A stretch of 64,000 bases of DNA from Phaeobacter sp. QD34_24 (lineage in GTDB: Bacteria; Pseudomonadota; Alphaproteobacteria; Rhodobacterales; Rhodobacteraceae), in NCBI RefSeq assembly GCF_028890115.1, contig NZ_JARCJD010000007.1, forward strand, positions 1 to 64,000, written 5' to 3'. Below, one piece after another: positions 27,262 through 35,586 of this stretch; within the stretch, counting starts at the first letter, position 1, and each line of letters begins with the position of its first letter. The position numbers and the translations under genes are program-made. The notes under the pieces are model-generated. The model was not told the DNA's origin. It was given only the letters and a program-made list of their open reading frames with translations, and searched no databases.

Positions 27262-30156
27262 TCAATCTTGGGGCGTCAGGATATGCCGCAGCAGCGCCAC
27301 CGGATGGGCTCGCAGGGACAGGCGCAGGGCGACGTAATCCTCCACCACCTCTTCGCCCAGGGTCATCTGCGGCAGGTGGGCGGCGGGCTCGTCGATGGCC
27401 TCGCCCTCCAACTCGCGCTCGAACAGGGGCAGGGGTTTCTTCGCGGTGATCGCCTTGGCCTGCCACAGCGCCTCGCGCCGCGACAGTCCCAGCACGGCAA
27501 AGGCATCGGCCTCGGCCAGCCGTTCGATCACCGGCGGCGGCAGGCCCGCCTTGCGCCAGACATCCTGTACCTCGGTGTAGCCATTGCCGCGCGCCGCGGT
27601 CAGCCAGCTGATGTCCTCGTCGCTGAGCCCCTTGATCTGCCGGAACCCCAGCCGCAGCGCCAGCCCGCCTTGCCCGTCCGGCTCCATCACATTGTCCCAG
27701 TAGCTGGCGTTGATGCAGATCGGGCGCACCTCGACCCCATGGGCGCGGGCGTCCCGCACGATCTGCGCGGGCGCGTAGAAGCCCATCGGCTGGGAGTTCA
27801 GGAGCGCGCAAGCAAAGATCCCCGGATGGTGGCATTTGATCCAGGCCGAGGCATAGACCAAGAGCGCGAAGCTGGCCGCGTGGCTTTCGGGAAACCCATA
27901 GGCGCCAAAGCCTTCGATCTGGGAAAAGCAGCGTTCGGAGAAATCGGCGTCATAGCCATTGCGCGCCATGCCGCGCAGGAACAGGCTGCGGAACTCGGAC
28001 ACGTTGCCGTGCTTCTTGAAGGTCGCCAAGGAGCGGCGCAGCCGGTCTGCCTGTTCGGGGCTGAAGCCCGCCCCCACCATGGCGATCTGCATCGCCTGCT
28101 CCTGAAACAGCGGCACACCCAGCGTCTTGCCCAGCACCTCTCCCAAAGCATCGGAGGGGAACTCCACCGCCTCCTCCCCGTTGCGGCGGCGAATGTAAGG
28201 GTGGACCATGTCGCCCTGGATGGGGCCGGGGCGGATGATCGCCACCTCGATCACCAGATCGTAGAAATTGCGCGGCCGCATGCGGGGCAGAAAGTTCATC
28301 TGCGCCCGGCTTTCGACCTGGAAGACGCCAATACTGTCGGCGCGGCACAGCATGTCATAGACCGCCGGATCCTCGGGCGGCAGCGTCGCCAAGGCGTAGT
28401 CCAGCCGGTGATGCTGGCGCATCAGGTCAAAGGCCTTGCGGATGCAGGTCAGCATGCCGAGGCTCAACACATCGACCTTGAGGATGCCCAGCGCGTCGAT
28501 ATCGTCCTTGTCCCATGAGATGACCGTGCGCCCCTCCATGGTGGCGTTCTCGATCGGCACCAATTCGTCCAGACGGCCTGCGGTGATGATGAAACCGCCC
28601 ACGTGTTGCGACAGGTGGCGGGGAAAGCCGATGATCTGCCCCACCAGATCCAGTGTCTGGCGCAGGCGCGGGGCGTTCGGGTCCAGGCCGATCTCGCGCA
28701 GGCGGGCGGCACTGGCGCCGCTGCGGTCAAAACTCCCCCAGAGCTGCGAGGACATGGCGGCGATGGTATCCTCGCTCAACCCCATGGCGCGGCCCACCTC
28801 GCGGATGGCGCGCTTGCCGCGATAGTGGATCACGGTTGCACAAAGCCCCGCCCGATGGCGGCCGTAGCGCTCATAGATCCACTGGATCACCTCCTCGCGG
28901 CGCTCATGCTCGAAATCCACGTCGATGTCGGGTGGCTCGTCTCGTGCCTCGGAGACGAAGCGTTCAAAGACCATGGTTCCGGTCTCGGGGCTGACCGAGG
29001 TGACGCCCAGGCAGTAGCAGACCACCGAATTGGCCGCCGAGCCGCGCCCCTGGCAGAGGATCCCGCGCGAGCGCGCGAAATCGACGATGTCGTGGACAGT
29101 CAGGAAGTAAGGCTCGTATTTCAGCTTGGCGATCAGGGTCAGCTCATGCTCCAGCATGGCGCGGACCTTTGCCGGGGCACCGGCCGGATAGCGCCAGATC
29201 AGCCCCTGTTCGGCCAGGCGGCGCAGGCGCTGGGGCGGGGTTTCACCTGCAAGCCCCTCATCCGGGTAGTCATAGCGCAGCTCGTCCAGCGAGAAGGTGA
29301 GCCGCGCCGCCAGATCCTGCGCACGCATCAGCGCACCTTCATGGCCCCGGAATATGCGCGCCATCTCTTCCGGCGCGCGCAGGCGTTGTTCCGCATTGGC
29401 AAGGGCGGCGCGGCCCAGATCCTCCACCCGGCAACGCAGGCGGATGGCGCTGAGCACATCGGCAAGGCGGCGGCGTGATCCGTGATGCATGCGCGGGGCG
29501 GCGCTGGCCACCGTGGGCAGGCTCAGCTCATCGGCAAGGGCAGCAAGCCGGGCAAAGCGGCGCCCATCCCGCCCGTCATAGGCCGGAGACATCATCAAGT
29601 GCATCCGCCCGGCAAAGCGGCGCGTCAGGCCTTCCATATGCGGCTGCCATCCCCCCGCGCCGCCCGGCCAATGCTCCGCCTGGGGCAACAGGAGCAGGTG
29701 GAGACCTTCGGAAAATGCCAGGAGGTCGGACAGCTGCAACAGGCAGGTGCCTTTCTCGGCCCGCAGCCGCCCGGTCGACAGCATGCGGCAGAGGCTCCCC
29801 CAGCCGCTGCGATCCATGGGCAGGGCGATCACTGGCGGCGTATCGGTAAAAACCAGCCGCGCCGCCGGGATCAGACGCGGCACCGCGTAGATCGGGAATG
29901 AGGGCGCGGGCGGCACATGCGCAGGCCGTGGCGGACCGATGGGGCTGTTGCGCCGGTCCCAGGCCTGCCGCTCAGCCACGCGGCGGGCAATGTCACGCGC
30001 CGCGCTATGGGCGCGCACGATCCCGGCGACCGAGTTCTCATCGGCGATCGCCAGCGCTTCGATCCCCAGCTCCACCGCACGCGCCACATACTCCTCCGGG
30101 TGGGAGGCCCCGGTGAGAAAGGTGAAGTTGGAGAGAATCGCGAGTTCAACAGACAT
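27262..30156 (-). CDS. dnaE2: error-prone DNA polymerase DnaE2, C-terminally truncated
   Basis: 964 residues of a C-family polymerase used for mutagenic lesion bypass with ImuA/ImuB. The PHP domain (AILSNFTFLTGASHPEEYV, then ADENSVAGIVRAH), palm with catalytic Asp motif PPDIDVDFEHERREEVI, fingers (FGAYGFPESHAASFALLVYASAW) and HhH region are intact. The protein ends at SLRAHPVALLRHILTPQD. DnaE2 proteins are normally about 1,050-1,100 residues and continue with an OB-fold (nucleic-acid-binding) domain; that part is absent and is not found in other frames downstream. imuA and imuB, which usually precede dnaE2, are also absent here. Start 30156 gives the normal MSVELAILSNF N-terminus. Confidence 0.9.
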   Translation of the reverse strand: MSVELAILSNFTFLTGASHPEEYVARAVELGIEALAIADENSVAGIVRAHSAARDIARRVAERQAWDRRNSPIGPPRPAHVPPAPSFPIYAVPRLIPAARLVFTDTPPVIALPMDRSGWGSLCRMLSTGRLRAEKGTCLLQLSDLLAFSEGLHLLLLPQAEHWPGGAGGWQPHMEGLTRRFAGRMHLMMSPAYDGRDGRRFARLAALADELSLPTVASAAPRMHHGSRRRLADVLSAIRLRCRVEDLGRAALANAEQRLRAPEEMARIFRGHEGALMRAQDLAARLTFSLDELRYDYPDEGLAGETPPQRLRRLAEQGLIWRYPAGAPAKVRAMLEHELTLIAKLKYEPYFLTVHDIVDFARSRGILCQGRGSAANSVVCYCLGVTSVSPETGTMVFERFVSEARDEPPDIDVDFEHERREEVIQWIYERYGRHRAGLCATVIHYRGKRAIREVGRAMGLSEDTIAAMSSQLWGSFDRSGASAARLREIGLDPNAPRLRQTLDLVGQIIGFPRHLSQHVGGFIITAGRLDELVPIENATMEGRTVISWDKDDIDALGILKVDVLSLGMLTCIRKAFDLMRQHHRLDYALATLPPEDPAVYDMLCRADSIGVFQVESRAQMNFLPRMRPRNFYDLVIEVAIIRPGPIQGDMVHPYIRRRNGEEAVEFPSDALGEVLGKTLGVPLFQEQAMQIAMVGAGFSPEQADRLRRSLATFKKHGNVSEFRSLFLRGMARNGYDADFSERCFSQIEGFGAYGFPESHAASFALLVYASAWIKCHHPGIFACALLNSQPMGFYAPAQIVRDARAHGVEVRPICINASYWDNVMEPDGQGGLALRLGFRQIKGLSDEDISWLTAARGNGYTEVQDVWRKAGLPPPVIERLAEADAFAVLGLSRREALWQAKAITAKKPLPLFERELEGEAIDEPAAHLPQMTLGEEVVEDYVALRLSLRAHPVALLRHILTPQD

Positions 30157-30170
30157 GACACCTATTACAT

Positions 30171-30185
30171 ATTCATGTTTTGTTC
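30171..30185. promoter_or_regulatory. weak LexA-box-like site upstream of dnaE2
   Basis: ATTC-N7-GTTC matches the alphaproteobacterial SOS box GTTC-N7-GTTC at 7 of 8 fixed positions. It lies 15-29 nt before the dnaE2 start. A single half-mismatched site can arise by chance. Confidence 0.3.
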
Positions 30186-30387
30186 TCATTTCGAGTCATC
30201 GCGCTCACCATGGAGCCCCCTCCCGCGGATCACGCCCGCAGGGGGATCCGCGCCACGCCCAACCGGGGAAAACCCGGCTCTGCCGGTTTTGACACGGGCG
30301 GGAGCTTCCCCCCCAACCAGATGCGCAGGATCCGGGTCGCTCGGCCCTGCCACCGCTGGCAATGTCGCGTCAAAACAGGAGACAGAC

Positions 30388-30852
30388 ATGCTGAAGATCA
30401 CCGCCCTTGCCACCGACACCACCCGCGCCCTGCAGGCTGGAGGTCCGGATGCCAACGGCCAGACACCGGAGCGCAGCCTGTCGGATGGCGGCGGCAACCC
30501 CTGCCGCCATTGCCTGCGCTATATCCCCAAGGGCGCGGAGATGCTGATCCTCGCCCATCGTCCTTTTCCCGCGCCGCAGCCCTATGCGGAACTCGGCCCC
30601 ATCTTCCTATGCGCCGAGGGTTGCCCGCGGCACGACGGGGAGGAGATGCCCGAGGTGCTGCAAGGTTCCCCCGACTACCTGATCAAGGGCTACAGTGCAG
30701 ACGACCGCATCGTTTATGGCACCGGCATGGTGGTGGAGCGGGAGCACATGATGGCGCAGGCCAAGGAGATCTTCACCGATCCCCGCGTCGCCTATATCCA
30801 CATCCGCTCCGCCCGCAACAACTGCTATCAGGCACGGATCGACCGGGGGTGA
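30388..30852 (+). CDS. DUF1203-family protein
   Basis: 154 residues. Family pattern: a CxxC-like pair in NPCRHCLRYIPKGAEMLILAHRPF, a Cys in IFLCAEGCPRH, then DYLIKGYSADDRIVYGTGMVV and a C-terminal IHIRSARNNCYQARI. No function is established for DUF1203; the conserved Cys/His suggest metal binding. The CAGGAGA before ATG 30388 decides the start over a much longer spurious upstream extension. It is divergent from dnaE2. Confidence 0.8.
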   Translation: MLKITALATDTTRALQAGGPDANGQTPERSLSDGGGNPCRHCLRYIPKGAEMLILAHRPFPAPQPYAELGPIFLCAEGCPRHDGEEMPEVLQGSPDYLIKGYSADDRIVYGTGMVVEREHMMAQAKEIFTDPRVAYIHIRSARNNCYQARIDRG

Positions 30853-30929
30853 ATGCAAATGGGGCTGCGCCTGGCCGAGGTGGGGGCGGGCGGGGCTGCC
30901 CGGCCTATCGGCCGGACACAGGCCTGTAC

Positions 30930-31030
30930 CTACAGCGCCTTCCCCATGGCAAAGTTGTGCAAGACCACACCCGGCGCGGAAAATCGTGGCGGCCCCGATC
31001 GGTGATGCCCTCCCCCCGGGAAGAGGAGCC
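30930..31030 (-). pseudogene. decayed 3' remnant of a GNAT acetyltransferase gene
   Basis: Read on the minus strand, this stretch gives GITDRGRHDFPRR, then after a one-base frameshift VVLHNFAMGKAL and a stop at 30930. The intact acetyltransferase at 32392-32859 ends GFTDQGRRDFLRRGVSMHNYAMEKSP. The nucleotide match covers about 85-100 nt. So the RTX gene lies between this remnant and the intact gene. The rest of 30853-31050 shows nothing. Confidence 0.75.
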
Positions 31031-31050
31031 GTGAAATACTGGGCCTTAGC

Positions 31051-32211
31051 CTAGATAAACTCGATGGAAATCTCTCCCGGAGACAGGGTCACCCCTTCGA
31101 GGCGGATGGTGCCATTTCCATGTTCGATGATGGTGTCACCATCCTCGACGTAGATCGTGGGCGTCGCCTGGATCGGGTCCAGAAACTGCAGGGTGTCCTG
31201 GCTCGGGTCAAAGTCGGTGATCACATCCTGACCGGCGTAGGTTGGATCTCCGACATTGGTCCGAAAGACAAAAACATCGGCGCCCGGACCACCCGATAAT
31301 GTGTCATTGCCCGAACCGCCATTCAGGGTGTCCTTTCCGGGCCCGCCGATCAAGATATCGTCGCCGCCTTTGCCTGACAGCGAGTCATCGCCTTTGTATC
31401 CCCAGAACTTGTTATTCTTGCTGTCACCCGTAAAGCTGTCGTCCCCCCCAGAGCCTCGGATGTGTTCAACACCGGAAATGGTGGTAATCTCGATGTAGCT
31501 ACTCCCTGTCTCAAGCGCGGTCACCGTTGATTCAATGGTAGAGTTTCCCAGGTCCACAACATACTCAAGGCTGTAATACTCACTGTAGAACTGATCGAAA
31601 TCATCGTTTTCCAAGATCAGCAAATCACGACGCCCGGCACCGCCGATGATGCTGTCGTCTGACGCTTCCTGCCTTGCGGAACTGGCCGTCGCATCGGGCT
31701 CCAGAAGGGTCGAGGCGTTGAAAATAAACCGGTCATTCCCCTTGCCACCCTTGAGCACATCCTGCGCCGCGGTGGTTTCCATGATGTCGGTGCCGTTTGA
31801 GCCAATGACCTTGTGAACGCCACGCGTCATTTCCGACATGAAGTCCGAGAATGTCCCGTCGCCATAATTGTATGCTGGAAAGAACTCGGAGCCTTCATTT
31901 GTGACCGCGCCCGCCGCCGCGATCAGGTTTTCCAGGCGAAACCTGACACCGGTGATTGACGTCAAGGGTGCGGAAAAGCTGGAGTCGTAAATCTCGATCC
32001 CGGTGACTTTTCCGGTGACGGCCCCGGTCACGCTATCCCGTTGCAAGTTCCGGCCCAGAAATTTTACGAATACGTCGCCGCCGAAATTGTCGCCGCGTGT
32101 CACGCTCTGCTGGTCAAACGAAAATGTCCAACTGTTGCTAGAGCCGTTCAGAACATCCAGAATAACGCGCTGATAGCTGGAATTGATCGTACCATTACCA
32201 AGAACCTTCAT
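31051..32211 (-). CDS. RTX-type calcium-binding protein, putative type I secretion substrate
   Basis: 386 residues with no Sec signal. The N-terminal 150 residues have no recognised domain. GGxGxDxL nonapeptides occur at about 170-180 (LKGGKGNDRFIF) and in a row at about 258-320 (GGDDSFTG, KGDDSLSGKGGDDILIGGPG, KDTLNGGSGNDTLSGGPGAD). These fold as a calcium-bound beta roll outside the cell. The hydrophobic end EISIEFI is like the uncleaved C-terminal signals of type I substrates. The gene is less GC-rich than its neighbours and is flanked by an acetyltransferase gene and its remnant, signs of acquisition. AAAGGAAAA precedes ATG 32211. Confidence 0.88.
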   Translation of the reverse strand: MKVLGNGTINSSYQRVILDVLNGSSNSWTFSFDQQSVTRGDNFGGDVFVKFLGRNLQRDSVTGAVTGKVTGIEIYDSSFSAPLTSITGVRFRLENLIAAAGAVTNEGSEFFPAYNYGDGTFSDFMSEMTRGVHKVIGSNGTDIMETTAAQDVLKGGKGNDRFIFNASTLLEPDATASSARQEASDDSIIGGAGRRDLLILENDDFDQFYSEYYSLEYVVDLGNSTIESTVTALETGSSYIEITTISGVEHIRGSGGDDSFTGDSKNNKFWGYKGDDSLSGKGGDDILIGGPGKDTLNGGSGNDTLSGGPGADVFVFRTNVGDPTYAGQDVITDFDPSQDTLQFLDPIQATPTIYVEDGDTIIEHGNGTIRLEGVTLSPGEISIEFI

Positions 32212-32391
32212 ACCGTTTTCCTTTAACAAACTGGCGCTAAAGGATGTGTCTAGATGGACAGATATTCCCCTAGCAGATCAACTTGAAACCAATGCTACGC
32301 CCGTGTGTTGCTCCAGGCAAGCCTGAGGCCTGCCATCCCGAACCCTGCACGGACATGCGGCCAAGGCAGAGAGAGCCACAGTCGCCACCTA

Positions 32392-32859
32392 TCAGGGTGA
32401 CTTCTCCATGGCATAGTTGTGCATGGAAACGCCCCGGCGCAGGAAATCGCGGCGGCCCTGATCGGTGAAGCCTTGCCGCAGGAAGAAGCGGCGGGCGGCT
32501 TCGCTGGCCTCGACGTAGAGGCTGGCAAGACCAAGCCTGCGGGCCTCTTGTTCCAGCGCGGCATAGAGCGCGGCGCCATTCCCCGTGCCCGCGTGATCCG
32601 GTGAAATGTAGAAACAGTCGATATGGCCGTCGGGCTCCAACTCGATAAAGCCCTGCGCCACATCCGCCTGATCCGCCGCGACCCAAGTGGTCCGACCATC
32701 GCGGGCGCGCTGTCGGATCACATCGGCGGGGGCTTCCTCCGGGCTCCAGGCGGTGCATTGCGCGGGTGTGTAGTCGCGGGCGCCGATGCCGTGCACGGCG
32801 GCATGAAAGATGCGGCCCCACTCAGCCGCATCGCGGTCCTCGAAGGGGCGGATGCGCAT
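32392..32859 (-). CDS. GNAT-family N-acetyltransferase
   Basis: 155 residues. The acetyl-CoA motif A is recognisable as IDCFYISPDHAGTGNGAALYAALEQEARRLG, followed by the motif B segment LYVEASEAARRFFLRQGFTDQG. The substrate is unknown. It begins 12 nt after the end of the ABC ATPase gene on the same strand, so it is probably cotranscribed with it. A decayed duplicate of its last 100 nt lies at 30930-31030. Confidence 0.88.
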   Translation of the reverse strand: MRIRPFEDRDAAEWGRIFHAAVHGIGARDYTPAQCTAWSPEEAPADVIRQRARDGRTTWVAADQADVAQGFIELEPDGHIDCFYISPDHAGTGNGAALYAALEQEARRLGLASLYVEASEAARRFFLRQGFTDQGRRDFLRRGVSMHNYAMEKSP

Positions 32860-32871
32860 CGGGGGTGCCCC

Positions 32872-33801
32872 TCAGGTGGATTTGGTGAGGGCGAGAAAGA
32901 CATCCTCCAGATCCGCCTCTTCCGTCTTCACATCGCGGATGGTGATCCCGGCGGCGCGCACGGCGGCCAGCACCTCTTCGGCGCTGGTTTGCTGGCTGTG
33001 ATAGCGCAGAACCACGGCACCATCGCCGCGCAACTCGGCCTCGATCCCGGCCCCCTGCGGCAGATCCGTCACCGCAGAGGCCGGATGCACCACCATCGCG
33101 CGGGCATCCAAGCGCCCCAGGAGATTGCTGGTCGAATCCCGCGCCACCACCTCGCCCTGGTTGATGATGGCGATCTCGTCGCACATCTCCTCGGCCTCTT
33201 CGAGGTAATGGGTGGTCAGGATGATGGTCATGCCCTGCAGGTTCAGCTTGCGCACATTGTCCCAGAGCATCTGGCGCAGCTCGATATCCACCCCGGCGGT
33301 GGGTTCATCCAGCACCAGGATATTGGGGCGATGCACCAGCGCCTTGCCCAAGAGGAGCCGTCGCCGCATACCGCCCGACAGGGTGCGGGCATAGGCTTCG
33401 GCCTTGTCCTTGAGCCCGATCATCGCCAGGATCTCGTCGCTGTAGCGTTCGGATTTCGGCACGCCGTAAAGGCCCGCCTGCACCTCCAGCGCGCCGCGCG
33501 GGGTGAAGAAGGGGTCCAGGTTCAGCTCCTGCGGCATCACCCCGATCGAGGCGCGGCTCTGGCGCGGGTTCTCGTCCTGATCGAACCCCCAGATGGTCAC
33601 CTTGCCGCTGGTTTTCACCACCAGCCCGGCCAGGATATTGATCAGCGTGGACTTGCCCGCGCCATTGGGACCCAAGAGGCCAAAGACCGACCCGCGCGGC
33701 ACCGTCAGGTCGATGCCCTTCAGCGCATGTTTCTCGGGCTGGCCCTTCGACCCTTTGTAGGTTTTGCGCAGGCTTTCGATCCGGATCGCATCATCAGTCA
33801 T
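32872..33801 (-). CDS. ABC transporter ATP-binding protein (ABC-2 export type)
   Basis: 309 residues: Walker [11 protein letters not shown]-loop [13 protein letters not shown], signature LSGGMRRRL, Walker [14 protein letters not shown] and H-loop [14 protein letters not shown] DrrA/CcmA-type C-terminal extension of about 80 residues follows (ends [10 protein letters not shown]). Such ATPases pair with an ABC-2 permease, but none is adjacent; the next gene on this strand is the acetyltransferase. The first seven codons lie inside a duplicated segment whose second copy at 35224-35250 is a truncated MTDGAIRT frame. Confidence 0.92.
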   Translation of the reverse strand: MTDDAIRIESLRKTYKGSKGQPEKHALKGIDLTVPRGSVFGLLGPNGAGKSTLINILAGLVVKTSGKVTIWGFDQDENPRQSRASIGVMPQELNLDPFFTPRGALEVQAGLYGVPKSERYSDEILAMIGLKDKAEAYARTLSGGMRRRLLLGKALVHRPNILVLDEPTAGVDIELRQMLWDNVRKLNLQGMTIILTTHYLEEAEEMCDEIAIINQGEVVARDSTSNLLGRLDARAMVVHPASAVTDLPQGAGIEAELRGDGAVVLRYHSQQTSAEEVLAAVRAAGITIRDVKTEEADLEDVFLALTKST

Positions 33802-34050
33802 CGCGGCTCTTGCTCCCTTGGCTCTCCTGTCGGATAAAGCCCCTAACCCATCAGCAAGAGGATCGCCAGCCGATGACCATCGAAGCGCCAGAAACCAAGA
33901 TCGTTGCCAGCTACCGTGTCGCCTGTGACGGCGGCGAAGGCGCGTTGGGGCATCCGCGGGTCTACCTGCAGATCCCCGAGGATACCGGCTGGGTCGAATG
34001 CCCCTATTGCGACTGCAAGTACATCCACAAGGACTTCGAGGACAAGGCGG
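33781..34050. repeat. direct duplication, copy A (carries first zf-CHCC gene)
   Basis: About 270 nt, from CCGGATCGCA (start of the ABC ATPase gene) through the divergent promoter region and the zf-CHCC coding sequence. It recurs in the same orientation at 35230-35500 with scattered differences. Confidence 0.85.
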
Positions 34051-34055
34051 CCTGA
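33873..34055 (+). CDS. zf-CHCC zinc-finger protein (complex I NDUFS6-like), copy A
   Basis: 60 residues. The pattern [20 protein letters not shown] then [12 protein letters not shown] gives the C-H-C-C zinc ligands of the zf-CHCC family, related to the mitochondrial complex I accessory subunit NDUFS6. In alphaproteobacteria a homologue is found in complex I. AAGAGG precedes the ATG. It is divergent from the ABC ATPase gene and has a near-identical copy at 35320-35505. Confidence 0.9.
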   Translation: MTIEAPETKIVASYRVACDGGEGALGHPRVYLQIPEDTGWVECPYCDCKYIHKDFEDKAA

Positions 34056-34078
34056 ACCGCCACCCCGATCCAAATGAC

Positions 34079-34115
34079 AAAGGCGCCCCGGCAATCCGGC
34101 GGCGCCTTTGTTGTT
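34079..34115 (+). terminator. terminator after zf-CHCC copy A
   Basis: AAAGGCGCC (34079-34087) pairs with GGCGCCTTT (34101-34109), with an inner CCGG/CCGG stem, followed by GTTGTT. It lies between convergent genes and could serve both. Confidence 0.75.
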
Positions 34116-34145
34116 CCTGGCCGTGATGTCCGGCCGGATGCGGGG

Positions 34146-35051
34146 TCAGAGGAGGTCGATATCCTCTTCCTCGGGCATCGGATCATCCTCTGCCGGGCTG
34201 TCCGTGCCGGGCTCAAGGCTCAGAGCTGCCATCAGGTCAGACCCGTCGGTCGCGTCAGATGCGAGCGACGACATCCCGTCCTCAATCGCCGCATCATAGG
34301 CCGCCAGCAGATCATCCGCGGTTTCAAAGCCGCCCTCAGGCGCATCAAGCCGGAACTCCTCCACAAGGGAGCCATCCTCGGCGGTCTGGTAGAAGACAAC
34401 GGATTGCAACGCGCTCACATCGCCACCGACCTCTTCGGATGTAAAATAGGACAGGTAGTTCTCGAAGGTCGGTTCGGTGCCTTCGGGCAGGGCCAGATTA
34501 CCATAAGGGTTCGGGTCGGGTTCTTCACCTAGGATATAGGTCCCGCCCAAGGGATCGCCCGCGTCCGAGAACTCCTCACCGAAGAAGACCTTTTCGTAAA
34601 CGGGATCTTCTTCCGGCTCCTCCGGCTCTTCGGGATCATCGGAAACCGCCTTGATCGACCCCGCATCGGTGGTGGTCGAGGTGGCGCGGATTCCAAAGAC
34701 GTCGATCTCATCGAGGCTGTCGACATCCAGCGTCAGGGTGAGCGTATCGCCCGCCTCAAGGTAGGTTTCCTTGTCGGCGCCCTCAGGCCCAAGCCCCGGA
34801 TCGCTCAGCTTTACGGCCTCGTCCCACTGGATCGTCTCACCGTCCAGCCGCGTTCCGTTCATGTTCAGGGGGCCGCCAAGAGATGCGCTTGATCCCGAGA
34901 AGTCATCATCGCCGAAATAGATCGCGTTCACATCCATGGCCCCATCGGACACGGAAATATCAGCGAATATCTGTCCGTTCTGTTCATAGAGGGTGACGGT
35001 GTAAGACAGCCCCTCGACCGAATATGTGAACGCCTTTGCATGATCAGGCAT
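34146..35051 (-). CDS. acidic hypothetical protein, 301 aa
   Basis: Very rich in Asp and Glu, with a DDPEEPEEPEEDP linker at about 155 and an acidic C-terminus (EDDPMPEEEDIDLL). There is no signal peptide and no recognised domain. The first 145 residues look beta-rich (FTYSVEGLSYTVTLYEQNGQIF, TLTLTLDVDSLDEIDVFGI). Composition and lack of Cys resemble extracellular proteins exported by type I systems, but no RTX repeats are present; this is a guess. AAGGGGGG precedes ATG 35051. It lies between the two copies of the duplication. Confidence 0.7.
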   Translation of the reverse strand: MPDHAKAFTYSVEGLSYTVTLYEQNGQIFADISVSDGAMDVNAIYFGDDDFSGSSASLGGPLNMNGTRLDGETIQWDEAVKLSDPGLGPEGADKETYLEAGDTLTLTLDVDSLDEIDVFGIRATSTTTDAGSIKAVSDDPEEPEEPEEDPVYEKVFFGEEFSDAGDPLGGTYILGEEPDPNPYGNLALPEGTEPTFENYLSYFTSEEVGGDVSALQSVVFYQTAEDGSLVEEFRLDAPEGGFETADDLLAAYDAAIEDGMSSLASDATDGSDLMAALSLEPGTDSPAEDDPMPEEEDIDLL

Positions 35052-35223
35052 GGTGCCCCCCTTTACGCAGCAGAATATTGCAGGGGCGCCCCTCTGCAGC
35101 TTTCGCCCCGACACGGAATTGGGTGAATTTAGCACAAATTCACGACAAAAGGGGGGCGGATGTGCGCTCAAACGGAAACAGAGCGTTTACGCTTGGGAAA
35201 GGGTGAACCCGAAAGAGACAGGT

Positions 35224-35250
35224 TCAGGTCCGGATCGCACCATCAGTCAT
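35224..35250 (-). pseudogene. truncated 5' end of the ABC ATPase gene (duplication remnant)
   Basis: Encodes only MTDGAIRT before a stop. The intact gene starts [10 protein letters not shown]. It marks the left edge of copy B of the duplication. Confidence 0.75.
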
Positions 35251-35500
35251 CGCGGCTCTTGCTCCCTTGGCTCTCCTGCCGGATAAAGCCCTAACCATCT
35301 GCAAGAGGATCGTCAGCCGATGACCATTGAAGCGCCAGAAACCAAGATCGTTGCCAGCTACCGTGTCGCCTGTGACGGCGGCGAAGGCGCGCTGGGCCAT
35401 CCGCGGGTCTACCTGCAGATCCCCGAGGATAGCGGCTGGGTCGAATGCCCCTATTGCGACTGCAAGTACATCCACAAGGATTTCGACGGCAAGGCGGCCG
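35230..35500. repeat. direct duplication, copy B (carries second zf-CHCC gene)
   Basis: Same orientation as copy A (33781-34050), about 1.45 kb away. Includes the divergent promoter region, so copy B gene probably keeps its own promoter. Confidence 0.85.
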
Positions 35501-35505
35501 AGTGA
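35320..35505 (+). CDS. zf-CHCC zinc-finger protein (complex I NDUFS6-like), copy B
   Basis: 61 residues, differing from copy A at about four positions (for example EDSGW versus EDTGW, and the end FDGKAAE versus FEDKAA). All four zinc ligands are kept, so both copies look functional. The AAGAGG site is also kept. A flavodoxin-like gene follows 81 nt later on the same strand. Confidence 0.9.
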   Translation: MTIEAPETKIVASYRVACDGGEGALGHPRVYLQIPEDSGWVECPYCDCKYIHKDFDGKAAE

Positions 35506-35586
35506 TCTGCCACATCTGATCCAGGCACCTGATCCCGGCAAGGTTTGGCAGGGCTGAAAACGCAACCGGGAAGGCGGGCGGCAGCA

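Noticed and set aside
33801-34080. ABC ATPase start extended far upstream to 34080
   Set aside because: The extension would run antisense through the zf-CHCC gene; [10 protein letters not shown] at 33801 matches normal ATPase N-termini.
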